Positions 25,269 through 38,427 of a DNA stretch of 64,000 nucleotides are shown piece after piece. Source of the stretch: Schoenoplectus triqueter (taxonomy: Eukaryota; Streptophyta; Magnoliopsida; Poales; Cyperaceae); assembly GCA_964058805.1 (NCBI GenBank), contig CAXKVV010000401.1, positions 27,655 to 91,654 on the forward strand, written 5' to 3'. The notes under the pieces are model-generated. The model worked only from the letters and a program-made list of their open reading frames with translations, made no database searches and had not been told where the DNA came from. The stretch's first letter is position 1; every line of letters begins with the position of its first letter. Made by a program: the position numbers and the translations under genes.

Positions 25269-28200
25269 CCAAAAACTACTATTTAAACAAGTTGTTTGAG
25301 ATTTTCAAAATTTTTGGCCGCCTAGCTACTCATAATTTCGTTAAAATTAATATTATTAGTCCTAATTATGCCTATTATGAGGTTCTCCAATTAACACTTC
25401 GATATGAATATCCGACGATACTAATTTTTCATAAAACATAAGTAAGATATATTAGAAACTGCTGTTCAAACGAGTTGTTTAAGTTTTTTAATATTTTTTA
25501 CCTCATAACTACACATAATTTCATGAAAATTAATACAAATACTCCTAACTATGCCTATTAGAAGATTATCCCAATAACACATCGATATGAACGTTCAACG
25601 ACACTAATTTTGCGTAAAAATTAAGTAAGACGCATTAAAAAGCTGTTTGAAGAAGTTGTTTAATTCTTTTTTAATTTTTGGCTGAATAAATACTCAATAT
25701 TTCGTGAAAATTAATAAATTTACTCCTAATTATGCCTATTGTCAGATTGTCCAATTAACACTTCGATATTAATATCCTACGAGAATAAATTTTCGTAAAA
25801 TATAAGTAAGATACATTACAAAGTGCTGTTTAACCAAGTTGGTTAAGGTAATTGTCCATTACTACATATAATTTCGTAACAAATAATATAATTACTCATA
25901 ATTATACCTATTAGGAGATTATCTAATAAAAACATCGATATGAATATTCTACGACACTAATTTTGCACAAAACATAAGTAAGATGCATTAAAAACAGCTT
26001 TTTAAACATGTTGATTGAGCTTTTAAAATATTTATTCCGCATAACTGCATATAATTTCATGCAAATTAATATAATTACTCCTAATTATGCAAATTATAAT
26101 ACTATCGAATTAAAACATCGATATGAATATTTTATGATGCTTATTTTGCACAAAACATAAGTAAGATGCATTAAAAACTGCTATTTAAACAAGTTGTTCG
26201 ACTTTTTTTAAATTTTGGGCCGCATAAATACCCATCATTTTGTGAAAATTAATGTAATTACTCTTAATTATGCCTATTATAAGATTGTCCAATTAACACT
26301 TCGATATGAATATCCTACGACACAAAGTTTTCATAAAACATAAGTAAAACACATTAGAAATTACTGTTTAAACAAGTTATTTCAGTTTTTCAAAATTTTA
26401 GGCCGCATAACATAAATAATTTCGTGCAAATTAATATAATCACTCCTAATTATGCCTATTATAAGATTTCTCCAATTAAATCTTCGACACGAACATTCTA
26501 TGATGCTAATTTTGCACAAATCATATGGAATATGTGTTAAAAACTGCTGTTTAAACAAGTTGTTTGAGATTTTCAAAATTTTTGGCCGCCTAGCTACTCA
26601 TAATTTCGTTAAAATTAATATAATTACTCCTAATTATGCCTATTTCCGATTAACACTTCGAAATGAATATCCGACGATACTAATTTTTCATAAAACATAA
26701 GTAAGATATATTAGAAACTGCTGTTCAAACGAGTTGTTTAAGATTTTTAACATTTTTTACCTCATAACTACACATAATTTCATGAAAATTAATACAAATA
26801 CTCCTAACTATGCCTATTAGAAGATTATCCCATTAAAACATCGATATGAACGTTCAACGACACTAATTTTGCGTAAAAATTAAGTAAGACGCATTAAAAA
26901 ACTGTTTGAAGAAGTTGTTTAATTCTTTTTTAATTTTTGGCTGAATAAATACTCAAAATTTCGTGCAAATTAATAAATTTACTCCTAATTATGCCTATTG
27001 TCAGATTGTCCAATTAACACTTCGATATTAATATCCTACGAGACTAAATTTTCGTAAAACATAAGTAAGATACATTACAAAGTGCTGTTTAACCAAGTTG
27101 TTTAAGGTAATTGTCCATTACTACATATAATTTCGTAAAAAATAATATAATTACTCATAATTATACCTATTAGGAGATTATCTAATAAAAACATCGATAT
27201 GAATATTCTACGACACTAATTTTGCACAAAACATAAGTAAGATGCATTAAAAACAGCTTTTTAAACATGTTGATTGAGCTTTTAAAATATTTATTCCGCA
27301 TAACTGCATATAATTTCATGCAAATTAATATAATTACTCCTAATTATGCAAATTATAATACTATCGAATTAAAACATCGATATGAATATTTTATGATGCT
27401 TATTTTGCACGAAACATAAGTAAGATGCATTATTTAAACAAGTTGTTCGACTTTTTTTAAATTTTGGGCCGCATAAATACCCATCATTTTGTGAAAATTA
27501 ATGTAATTACTCTTAATTATGCCTATTGTAAGATTGTCCAATTAACACTTCGATATGAATATCCTACGACACAAAGTTTTCATAAAACATAAGTAGAACA
27601 CATTAGAAACTACTGTTTAAACAAGTTATTTCAGTTTTTCAAAATTTTAGGCCGCATAACTACAAATAATTTCGTGCAAATTAATATAATCACTCCTAAT
27701 TATGCCTATTATAGGATTTCTCCAATTAAATCTTCGACACGAACATTCTATGATGCTAATTTTGCACAAATCATATGGAATATGTGTTAAAAACTGCTGT
27801 TTAAACAAGTTGTTTGAGATTTTCAAAATTTTTGGCCGCCTAGCTACTCATAATTTCGTTAAAATTAATATAATTACTCCTAATTATGCCTATTGTGATG
27901 TTCTCCGATTAACACTTCGAAATGAATATCCGACGATACTAATTTTTCATAAAACATAAGTAAGATATATTAGAAACTGCTGTTCAAACGAGTTGTTTAA
28001 GATTTTTAACATTTTTTACCTCATAACTACACATAATTTCATGAAAATTAATACAAATACTCCTAACTATGCCTATTAGAAGATTATCCCATTAAAACAT
28101 CGATATGAACGTTCAACGACACTAATTTTGCGTAAAAATTAAGTAAGACGCATTAAAAAGCTGTTTGAAGAAGTTGTTTAATTCTTTTTTAATTTTTGGC

Positions 28201-31200
28201 CGAATAAATACTCAAAATTTCGTGCAAATTAATAAATTTACTCCTAATTATGCCTATTGTCAGATTGTCCAATTAACACTTCGATATTAATATCCTACGA
28301 GACTAAATTTTCGTAAAACATAAGTAAGATACATTACAAAGTGCTGTTTAACCAAGTTGTTTAAGGTAATTGTCCATTACTACATATAATTTCGTAAAAA
28401 ATAATATAATTACTCATAATTATACCTATTAGGAGATTATCTAATAAAAACATCGATATGAATATTCTACGACACTAATTTTGCACAAAACATAAGTAAG
28501 ATGCATTAAAAACAGCTTTTTAAACATGTTGATTGAGCTTTTAAAATATTTATTCCGCATAACTGCATATAATTTCATGCAAATTAATATAATTACTCCT
28601 AATTATGCAAATTATAATACTATCGAATTAAAACATCGATATGAATATTTTATGATGCTTATTTTGCACGAAACATAAGTAAGATGCATTATTTAAACAA
28701 GTTGTTCGACTTTTTTTAAATTTTGGGCCGCATAAATACCCATCATTTTGTGAAAATTAATGTAATTACTCTTAATTATGCCTATTGTAAGATTGTCCAA
28801 TTAACACTTCGATATGAATATCCTACGACACAAAGTTTTCATAAAACATAAGTAGAACACATTAGAAACTACTGTTTAAACAAGTTATTTCAGTTTTTCA
28901 AAATTTTAGGCCGCATAACTACAAATAATTTCGTGCAAATTAATATAATCACTCCTAATTATGCCTATTATAGGATTTCTCCAATTAAATCTTCGACACG
29001 AACATTCTATGATGCTAATTTTGCACAAATCATATGGAATATGTGTTAAAAACTGCTGTTTAAACAAGTTGTTTGAGATTTTCAAAATTTTTGGCCGCCT
29101 AGCTACTCATAATTTCGTTAAAATTAATATAATTACTCCTAATTATGCCTATTGTGATGTTCTCCGATTAACACTTCGAAATGAATATCCGACGATACTA
29201 ATTTTTCATAAAACATAAGTAAGATATATTAGAAACTGCTGTTCAAACGAGTTGTTTAAGATTTTTAACATTTTTTACCTCATAACTACACATAATTTCA
29301 TGAAAATTAATACAAATACTCCTAACTATGCCTATTAGAAGATTATCCCATTAAAACATCGATATGAACGTTCAACGACACTAATTTTGCGTAAAAATTA
29401 AGTAAGACGCATTAAAAAGCTGTTTGAAGAAGTTGTTTAATTCTTTTTTAATTTTTGGCTGAATAAATACTCAAAATTTCGTGCAAATTAATAAATTTAC
29501 TCCTAATTATGCCTATTGTCAGATTGTCCAATTAACACTTCGATATTAATATCCTACGAGACTAAATTTTCGTAAAACATAAGTAAGATACATTACAAAG
29601 TGCTGTTTAACCAAGTTGTTTAAGGTAATTGTCCATTACTACATATAATTTCGTAAAAAATAATATAATTACTCATAATTATACCTATTAGGAGATTATC
29701 TAATAAAAACATCGATATGAATATTCTACGACACTAATTTTGCACAAAACATAAGTAAGATGCATTAAAAACAGCTTTTTAAACATGTTGATTGAGCTTT
29801 TAAAATATTTATTCCGCATAACTGCATATAATTTCATGCAAATTAATATAATTACTCCTAATTATGCAAATTATAATACTATCGAATTAAAACATCGATA
29901 TGAATATTTTATGATGCTTATTTTGCACGAAACATAAGTAAGATGCATTATTTAAACAAGTTGTTCGACTTTTTTTAAATTTTGGGCCGCATAAATACCC
30001 ATCATTTTGTGAAAATTAATGTAATTACTCTTAATTATGCCTATTGTAAGATTGTCCAATTAACACTTCGATATGAATATCCTACGACACAAAGTTTTCA
30101 TAAAACATAAGTAGAACACATTAGAAACTACTGTTTAAACAAGTTATTTCAGTTTTTCAAAATTTTAGGCCGCATAACTACAAATAATTTCGTGCAAATT
30201 AATATAATCACTCCTAATTATGCCTATTATAGGATTTCTCCAATTAAATCTTCGACACGAACATTCTATGATGCTAATTTTGCACAAATCATATGGAATA
30301 TGTGTTAAAAACTGCTGTTTAAACAAGTTGTTTGAGATTTTCAAAATTTTTGGCCGCCTAGCTACTCATAATTTCGTTAAAATTAATATAATTACTCCTA
30401 ATTATGCCTATTGTGATGTTCTCCGATTAACACTTCGAAATGAATATCCGACGATACTAATTTTTCATAAAACATAAGTAAGATATATTAGAAACTGCTG
30501 TTCAAACGAGTTGTTTAAGATTTTTAACATTTTTTACCTCATAACTACACATAATTTCATGAAAATTAATACAAATACTCCTAACTATGCCTATTAGAAG
30601 ATTATCCCATTAAAACATCGATATGAACGTTCAACGACACTAATTTTGCGTAAAAATTAAGTAAGACGCATTAAAAAGCTGTTTGAAGAAGTTGTTTAAT
30701 TCTTTTTTAATTTTTGGCTGAATAAATACTCAAAATTTCGTGCAAATTAATAAATTTACTCCTAATTATGCCTATTGTCAGATTGTCCAATTAACACTTC
30801 GATATTAATATCCTACGAGACTAAATTTTCGTAAAACATAAGTAAGATACATTACAAAGTGCTGTTTAACCAAGTTGTTTAAGGTAATTGTCCATTACTA
30901 CATGTAATTTCGTAAAAAATAATATAATTACTCATAATTATACCTATTAGGAGATTATCTAATAAAAACATCGATATGAATATTCTACGACACTAATTTT
31001 GCACAAAACATAAGTAAGATGCATTAAAAACAGCTTTTTAAACATGTTGATTGAGCTTTTAAAATATTTATTCCGCATAACTGCATATAATTTCATGCAA
31101 ATTAATATAATTACTCCTAATTATGCAAATTATAATACTATCGAATTAAAACATCGATATGAATATTTTATGATGCTTATTTTGCACGAAACATAAGTAA

Positions 31201-31261
31201 GATGCATTATTTAAACAAATTGTTCGACTTTTTTTAAATTTTGGGCCGCATAAATACCCAT
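25269..31261. repeat. AT-rich ~180-bp satellite in 1259-bp seven-monomer higher-order repeats (left block)
   Basis: The anchor TAATTATGCC or its variants recurs at 27521, 27704, 27888, 28071, 28252, 28424, 28607 and 28780. This gives monomers of 183, 184, 183, 181, 172, 183 and 173 bp that sum to 1259 bp. The same seven-monomer block then repeats almost identically, for example at 27702, 28961 and 30220. About 4.8 blocks are present. The leftmost block (25269-26530) is the most divergent and keeps a 10-bp segment near 26171 that later blocks have lost (compare 27428). A 9-bp deletion at about 26643 gives one spacing of 1250. A monomer near 180 bp with higher-order structure is typical of plant centromeric satellites, but centromere identity is inferred only. 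The 85-residue frame repeating in each block is not a gene. Confidence 0.95.
31257..31261. repeat. Target-site duplication CCCAT, left of the solo LTR
   Basis: The satellite reads AAATACCCAT here and then TGTGCGACCC begins. The uninterrupted satellite elsewhere reads AAATACCCATCATTTTG, so CCCAT is the 5-bp target duplicated on insertion. Confidence 0.93.
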
Positions 31262-31579
31262 TGTGCGACCCTTTTTCGCGCGCCGCCGCACCGCCGCCGG
31301 GCGATGGGTTCTGCGGAAGAAGGACACGGAGATCCCTCCCGAGCGTGCATCTGATGAGTGTCGGCCGATTCTGCCGTTTAGAAATATTTGGATGCACATT
31401 CAGGGGGTTTTTAGTGATTGTGAGTTCTTGTAGATTCCGGTGGGCGCAAGCCCCCACCGTTAATTACCCTGGGCTACGAACCTCGAGGCACCTCTGGATC
31501 TTTGAAAGAGAGAAGCAAATAGTATAGTTAAGAGATGGGCAAGTGGTCGTCTAAGTTTATAAAAAACGGATCTACGGAA

Positions 31580-31830
31580 GATGAACCTACCAACAGACCG
31601 GTTCAATCTATGGAAGACAAACCTACAAACAGATCGGTTTTGTCCTATGGGGGACGAACCTACAAACAGACCGGTTCAGTCCATGCCACCTCGAGATATA
31701 ACCTTACCAACAGACCAGGTTAATCTCTTCATAGGGGGCTTGAGGTGAGTCTACATACAGACCGACTCGACCTCCGTTGATCTAGAAGATAAACCTACAA
31801 ACAGACCGGTTCAATCTTAACTAGTCAACA
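31580..31830. repeat. Short sub-repeats in the U5 side of the left LTR
   Basis: The phrase ACCTACAAACAGACCGGTT and close variants occur about six times in 250 bp, irregularly spaced by 35-60 bp and centred on the palindrome ACCGGT. The matching block in the right LTR is about 48390-48640. Function is unknown. Confidence 0.7.
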
Positions 31831-32548
31831 ACCAATCACACAAAATACAACTCGAAGCACTGAGCCGGTTGATCTTGAGGTTGGTGAATCAGGAGAAGGG
31901 TGGCTATGGCCCACGTATTTCTTCTCACTGATCTTCTAGATCATGAATTCGAAGCACTGAGCCGATTCATAAACCTAGGAAACACAATTGCACACAATGT
32001 CAAACCTGAAGCGCTGGGCCAGTTCAACATTGAGGCATGTGTTAGTGAAGGAACCTACCTACAGAACGGTTCACATTCACTGTTTTGTGGATGAATCTAC
32101 CAACAGACCGATTCAATCTCACAGTCTCGGGAAATGAGCTAGGAGACAAACTCATCGACGGATGAGTTCAGTCTTGCCAGCTCAGATGGTCATGAATTAC
32201 TTGTTCATGACACCGAGTCATTAAGATGTCACTTCGCTCGGACATCGTAATGTTCTTCTTCTTCAAAGTCGACATATCTCTCCATGCTGATGTCGTAGCT
32301 TTGGTCATTCTTCAGCGAGTATCGAGATGTTCTTGTCTCGACCAATCATTCTACGTGTTGCATTGCTTGTGCAAAATTACTATGTTGCCCTACACCCCTT
32401 GTGTGAACGTATTCAATCATGAGTTACTTGCTCATGGCAGCGAGTCATTAAGATGTCATCTATCTAGGACATCGTAATGTTCTTCTTCTTCAGAGTCGAC
32501 ATATATCTTCGTGTTAGTGTCGTAGTTCTGGTTATTCTTCATCAAACA

Positions 32549-32870
32549 TCAAGATGTTCGTGTCTCGATGTATCTTCTCAAGTCGCTATCGAAGTCTTAA
32601 TCTTCTCATGTCAAGATGTTTTTGTCTCAACGCATCTTCTTCATATTGCTATCAAAGCCTTAATCTTCTCACGTCGAGATGTTCTTGTCTCAACGTATCT
32701 TATTATTCTTCATCAAGTGTCGAGATGTTCTTGTCTCGACGTATCTTCTCCTGTTGCTATCAAAGCCTTAGTCTTCTCACATCAAGATGTTCTTGTCTCA
32801 ACACATCTTCTTCATGTTGCTATCAAAGCCTCAATCATCCCACGTCAAGATGTTCTCGTCTTGACTAATC
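32549..32870. repeat. ~62-bp tandem repeats inside the left LTR
   Basis: Five to six imperfect units begin with TCAAGATGTTCTTGTCTC or TCGAGATGTTCTTGTCTC at 32549, 32611, 32674, 32720, 32782 and 32845. Spacings are 62, 63, 46, 62 and 63 bp. The unit also includes GCTATCAAAGCCTTAATC. Confidence 0.85.
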
Positions 32871-32997
32871 ACTCTAAATGTCATATTGTGCGTGCAAATA
32901 TTCATATGTGGCTCTATACTCCTTATATGAGCGTATTTATTCATTTCTAAAATGCACAGAGTCTATTATATAATATCTTTCATTATCATAAAGATGC

Positions 32998-34260
32998 ATT
33001 TATTATTATTATTATTATTACTATTATTATTATTATTATTATTATTACAATTATTATATTACTATCATTATTTTTATTTTTATTTTTTATTATTTTTATT
33101 TCTTAAACCCTATTTGTCTATGTAGAAAATTATTTACAAAAATAATAGAACATGGGTAGCTATTAACTTAGAACTTTATTTATATTTTTTGGGATTTTTT
33201 ACAATAGCTAGAATAGTAGAATTTTATTTTTATTATTTCTAAACTCTATTTATTCTATAGAAAATCACTTACTAAAATAATAGAAAATAAAATGGCTATG
33301 ATTTTTATTTGTATTTTTAAAATGTTCATAATAGCTAAAGTAATAGGATTTTATTATTATATTCTATTATATTGAAATACTATTCATTATGTAAGAATCA
33401 TTTACAAAATTAAAAGGTGGTTAGTTATACTATTTTACCATTATTATTTTTATTATATTTTTTTATTTTTAATATCTATAATAGCTAAAAAGAAATCATT
33501 ACTAATATTCTATCCTATTTATTATATTATTCATTATATCTATTTTTATTATTTCTATTTACTATCTATAGAAAAATATAAGATTTTTTATTATTACTAT
33601 TATTAGTTGAAAAATAGCTATAAGAGATGAAATTTATTATGTTTTTACTACAACTATTATTTTTATTTCATTTTATTCATCAAAAGTATTTTTATTGTAT
33701 ATTTGTATAGAAATAACAAAAGAAATACAATTCATATTATAAAACTATATTATCATTTTTTATTATAAAAGAAAATGTATTCTTACTATTCATTACCATA
33801 GTAGTATATTTTGTATATTTTGTGCTATTTATTTATTATTATATTTTTATAGAAGATATCAATATAATTCCAGTTATTATTATATTTTTTATATATTTTT
33901 TTATTTATCAAAGAATATAGCTAATCTCATTATCTATTATAGTATGTTACCATCATCATTATTATTTCATGGAAAATCATTTGAAAAATCACTAAAATAT
34001 ATCTAGTTATTATTTATGATTTTTATTTGTATTTTTGGAATTTTTATAGTATTTAAAATGACAAGTAAAATATACAAATATATGAAATGTCTTTTTGCTT
34101 TTAAATTGTTCTAATATGATATTATTTTTTAAAACTAAAATATTATTATACAGAAAAATACTATGGAAAACAAAGAAACTTTAGAAATAAATTTTAGTTA
34201 ATTTGGAGTTTAGGAACATTTTTAAATGATTTATTTACTCTTTATTTTTAATATTCTGTT
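32998..34260. other. (ATT)n microsatellite and very AT-rich low-complexity part of the left LTR
   Basis: A TTA/ATT trinucleotide run occupies about 32998-33050 and is followed by about 1.2 kb of TATT- and TTTTATT-dominated sequence without recognisable genes. Apart from two tract-length differences of 3 and 2 bp near 33030-33090 and one substitution near 33885, it is identical to the right LTR. Confidence 0.8.
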
Positions 34261-34287
34261 ATTTATTGAATTTTGGGTTTAATGAAC

Positions 34288-34445
34288 TGGGCCGGGATTT
34301 ATTTTCCTTTTTTATTTGTTTTACTGGGCCGGCATGGAATTGGGCCGCTATTCATTCGCGATTAAATCCTAGATTATTCTGGGCCGTTGGATGTGTACCA
34401 AGATTCGTGCAGATCTTTTATTTAACCCTGTATTTCATTTGGGCC
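34288..34445. promoter_or_regulatory. Cluster of five TGGGCC motifs in the left LTR
   Basis: TGGGCC occurs at 34288, 34325, 34341, 34380 and 34440, each followed by G. TGGGCC/T is the plant site II element bound by TCP factors in promoters of growth-related genes. Whether these copies act in the element is not shown. All five are conserved in the right LTR. Confidence 0.4.
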
Positions 34446-34539
34446 GCCAGATATGGTTGCGATTTACACTGGATAGATCAAAGGCCCGGATTAATTCGCG
34501 CTTTAATTTTTTAAAACTTCCGATAGCCTAGCTCCCTTA

Positions 34540-37500
34540 GATTTGCCTCAATATTCGTGTGACCCTTTGAGATTAGTGTAGAGATCATCTCCTTCTGTCT
34601 CTCTCTCCCGTGCTTTGAGATATGCACTGGATAGGCGATCTTGGTGCTCCGGCGACCTGACCGGAGATCCATCGCCGCCTCTAGCATCGCCTTGATGTGG
34701 AGAGTGTGGTTGTGTATTCTGATCGTATATCAATGCGGTGGATCATCGGTACCACCTCTATTGGTCGAGTCCTGTACCGAACTTCGGTACCGAAAGTATC
34801 TAACTCGCAATTGGGATATATTTTATCGTTATTCTCCTTAGTTCTCAACTTATTTTACAAATTAAAGCTTTAAACGATATTGATAAAGCATCTTGTAGCT
34901 GTAATTTCATTTATTTTTCATTTGAATTATCGCGGGGCAGTACTGGAGATCGATGCTAATTGCTAACTACCAGTTATAAGCTATACTCTCAATTGATTGT
35001 CAAGATCGGTTCTTCTCATTATCATAGAGCTAATCGCCTATGTTTTATCAGTTAATTCGAGTGCATAACTCTCTCAATTGACAATACAATCGATACTGCT
35101 ATGCTTATGTTTCATTTTCGCTGATTATTCAAAGTTTCAACTGATTTTATTCAATCAAAGTGGATACCTTTGAACAATCAATTTGAGAATATAGAAACTG
35201 AGAGACCTATGGTCTTCGATCAGTTAATCATCAGGGTATAATGCTAGGAGATCATATGATCTTCGACTAGCACGTGCTGCCACTCCCAATTTTAACCCGT
35301 TAATAGCTAAATTCGATCAAGAAAAGGAGAGAAAATAGAATAGAAAGATTCTAAATAGAAAAACGACAAATTAGAAGAGAAATTCAACCAAAGAAAACAA
35401 TGAATTTGAATGAAAATAAAAAAGAAATCGCAAAGTATGAATGACAGTACCTGAAATTCATTGAATTGATAAACTATATGCAATTACATCTCAAAACTCT
35501 CAATTCCTTATTGAATATACTCACCTTTATGCTTTTCTGTAGCTCTAAACTCTTGAATATACTGTTAATGGTGAAAGGGGATTGAGTGTATACCAATTCC
35601 TCAACACTTGTCAAGGTTAATTGGCCAATTGGCTTCTTTCTCTCTCTCTGGGATTCTTGAGTAGTATATGAATGTTATCTCTTTCTCTCTGTCGTCTCTT
35701 TGTTGCTACTGTCTGGAAGTATATATAGAAATTGAAATTTTGACCGAATTTGACCTTCTCAATTCAATTGGACTTGGTTCATTTCATCACTCACTCAATC
35801 TATTTACTCGTATTCTATGGTTCACTGAACCTAGTCTCCCCTGCCTGACTCTTGTGTAACTGCCTAGAGGCAGTTACAACTTCTTCTAATTTACAGATTT
35901 GCCATTGATCGGCCTCCACACCTCTTCATACTCTTCTAGCTTCTTCTGGACCTTTCTAGACCTCCATTCATCTCTTTATAAGCTGCTTGAGCACTCCTCT
36001 GGATCAATTTTACTGCAGTCGATCAAATTTACACTTATCACTCTTTGCAAGCCTATTATCAAGTTTTAATCTTTCACTTCGACTCCTTGCCTGTTTCTTC
36101 TATCTCAGAGCTTCAACATCATCATTTCAATGTCAGGCAACTCCTCATACATTCTCTTTGTTGATTTGTTAGCCCTAATATAGTGTTTGATCTGCTACTT
36201 CCCAAGCCGAAGGGTGACTTAGCACATCCCTCACTTTTAACCTTCAATTCTTCTCAATTCTTGTTAAAACACCATCGCCTGGGATCACAGAAGCCTTCTC
36301 AACAATCAATTGCAAGCTTTAAACTTCAATTGGCCGATTTCAAATTTCAACCCGAGGTATTATTCCTTACTATTTCTCTCTCTGTGCTTTATCAACTTAA
36401 AATTTAACTATATGCACATGTTCTCCTTTGCAAGCTACAGCTGAGGCTAGAAGTAATTGACTTGAAGTCCAGCCCCTCATTCGATCTCCATTGATGATGC
36501 CTTCTATCTCTTCTGTCGCCGAGAGGAAGAAGAAGAAGAGAAAAGGGAGAGAGGGAACAAGCTCTTCACTGCCTGCGCCTGGCGCGTGTGAGCCAAAGCA
36601 TAGGAGAAGAAGGGTGCAGAGGCAGAGACCGCAAGAGCCAGGTGCATGCTCTTCTTTTCTTTCTTTTTAAATCTCAGCTAATATTAGTTCATAGACTTGG
36701 TTCTCTGTGCCTTAGGCTCATAAATCTGACTTGTAGGTCCCACTTGTAAGTTTTCTATTCTTAGGCTCACAGGTGTCGTTAGCAACTGATTAGTGCATGA
36801 TTAGGGTTAATTGAACTGACATGGCATGATCTGATTGGCTTGTTATCTTAATCCCCTTCCCTTTTATCTCTGATTATTTATTAATTGCTGCTGAGGTGGC
36901 TGGGTAATGGATTGCCATGTGGCACAGGATTATGTGATGTGGCTTCCTGTGATTGTGCCATGTGGCACAGAGAGGGTGAGGTGGACTTCCCTGGTTGTGC
37001 CGTGTGGCATGTATTGGGGTGAGGTGGACCTGTCATGGCCTGCCACGTGGCATGCTGGTGGGACCCACATGTCAGGTCAGTGTAGTGGTGGGGCCCACCT
37101 GGCTGAGGTGGACCAATGGGGTGCTGACACGTGGCATGAGGTGGCCCAATGAGAAGCTGCCACGTGTCATATCCTCTCTCTTCTCTGATTTTGCGTGTAT
37201 GTGTCTGGGATCCCCAGTTTGCACCCAGATGAGTCTCTGTCCCCAGATTGTACCCAGAACTGTTTTGATCAAATCTCAGCCTTTGATTAATCCATTTATT
37301 CTGCCTTTATTTTCCTTGAATTTATTTTAATAGCTACACTTATCCAAAAATCATGAAAATTTCACCAAAAATCCCTAAAATCATGATGATCATCCCTGTA
37401 ATTTTTAATTCCATTTTTGCCCCTGCTTCTCTGAATTAAAAATTCTTTTATCCATAAAACCCTAATATTCCTTCTGAATTAATCCCTGATCTCATTTGTA

Positions 37501-38040
37501 GCTCAATGTCTCTGCCAATTATCTCTATCTTGCAGAAACCACCCTAACTAAATACCAATTAGACTTATATTGATATTCATTAGGGCTTGATTTGATCAAA
37601 TGCTGACTACTTATCAGCAATTAATACAAATCTAGACTTGGTCAGGTGGTTGCTCCCAGCTTTGGCACCTGATCAGTCTTGTGAAATTGACTTTCAATCC
37701 CTTAACATGAGGGTGACTTGGTCAAAGAACTGACTACTTATCAGTAATTGACACAAATCAAAGCATGGTTAGGTGGTTGCTCGCAGCTTTGGCACCAGGT
37801 CAGCCTTGAAAGCAAAATCACATTTGGAATTTCTCATGATTAGTTGCATCAAAATGCTAGCTTGGCATTGACATCATTTCATGTAGTATAGGGATTATAC
37901 TGCTTCAGCTCCTTTCTAGGGTTAGCTTCAAAGGCAGATTTCTAGGGTTCAATTCTGACCCTCTTCAATAGGTCACTGAGGTGTGGGGTCCACCTGTCAG
38001 TGAAAATGGTCACATGGTGACTCATCAGATAGGCTGTGCT
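34540..38040. other. Central part of the left LTR, no recognised gene
   Basis: This mixed-composition sequence includes the 12-bp palindrome TTCGGTACCGAA at 34783-34794, a purine tract (GAGGAAGAAGAAGAAGAGAA) near 36520, and a TGG-rich segment at 36890-37170 with three CACGTG cores (37044, 37128, 37161). The short open frames found here show no recognisable domain. Its origin (element-specific or captured host sequence) cannot be decided by eye. Confidence 0.6.
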
Positions 38041-38103
38041 ATTAGACTCATCTGCAAGGGACTGCCAGGTGGGTCCCACTTGTCAGAGAAAATATAATCA
38101 AAT

Positions 38104-38154
38104 GGCTGACCCATCAGGAGATTTTCTCTCTCCTAAATCTCCCGAGGGTCAGCC
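38104..38154 (-). other. Hairpin of promoter module B (left LTR)
   Basis: The inverted repeat has an outer stem GGCTGACCC (38104-38112) pairing with GGGTCAGCC (38146-38154), and an inner stem GGAGATTT (38117-38124) pairing with AAATCTCC (38135-38142), separated by a small internal loop. In element sense it lies just downstream of the TATA box at 38182-38189. The copy in the right LTR is at 54915-54965. Confidence 0.75.
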
Positions 38155-38181
38155 ACTTCAAATGAGCAGAAGGTGGCTGGG

Positions 38182-38189
38182 TATTTATA
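38182..38189 (-). promoter_or_regulatory. TATA box of promoter module B (left LTR)
   Basis: The minus strand reads TATAAATACCC, the canonical plant TATA consensus, about 440 bp from the element-sense start of the LTR at 38630. Transcription would start some 30 bp downstream, close to the hairpin. The equivalent in the right LTR is 54993-55000. Promoter use is inferred from sequence only. Confidence 0.55.
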
Positions 38190-38350
38190 TCCTTGCTCCA
38201 TATTTAGGATTTCCTTGTGGGATTAATGCTTAACCTCTGTTCCGGGTTAGTTAGCTTTCTTTAGCAAAATAGGCTAGGTCCATGTCATCGGAGCTGCTCA
38301 TAAGGGACTGCCATGTGGGTCCCACTTGTCAGAAAAGATATAATCACATG

Positions 38351-38398
38351 GTGACACCCAAGAGGTCTCCTCTCTCCCTCGATCTTCTTGGGTGTCAC
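38351..38398 (-). other. Hairpin of promoter module A (left LTR)
   Basis: A perfect 13-bp stem GTGACACCCAAGA (38351-38363) pairs with TCTTGGGTGTCAC (38386-38398) around a 22-nt pyrimidine-rich loop. It occupies the same place relative to its TATA box as the module B hairpin, but with different stem bases that still pair. The copy in the right LTR is at 55162-55209. Confidence 0.8.
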
Positions 38399-38427
38399 TC
38401 ATGCTGAGTGGATAGAGAATAGCGGGG

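Noticed and set aside
27702..27959. Recurring 85-residue plus-strand frame in every HOR block
   Set aside because: It spans more than one satellite monomer, has no domain, and recurs only because the 1259-bp unit recurs. It is also broken in the 26452 block by the 9-bp deletion.
34548..37330. Short frames (60-110 residues) in the LTRs as captured host genes
   Set aside because: No recognised domain, no splice-like structure that can be supported, and the frames are simply conserved because the two LTRs are near-identical.
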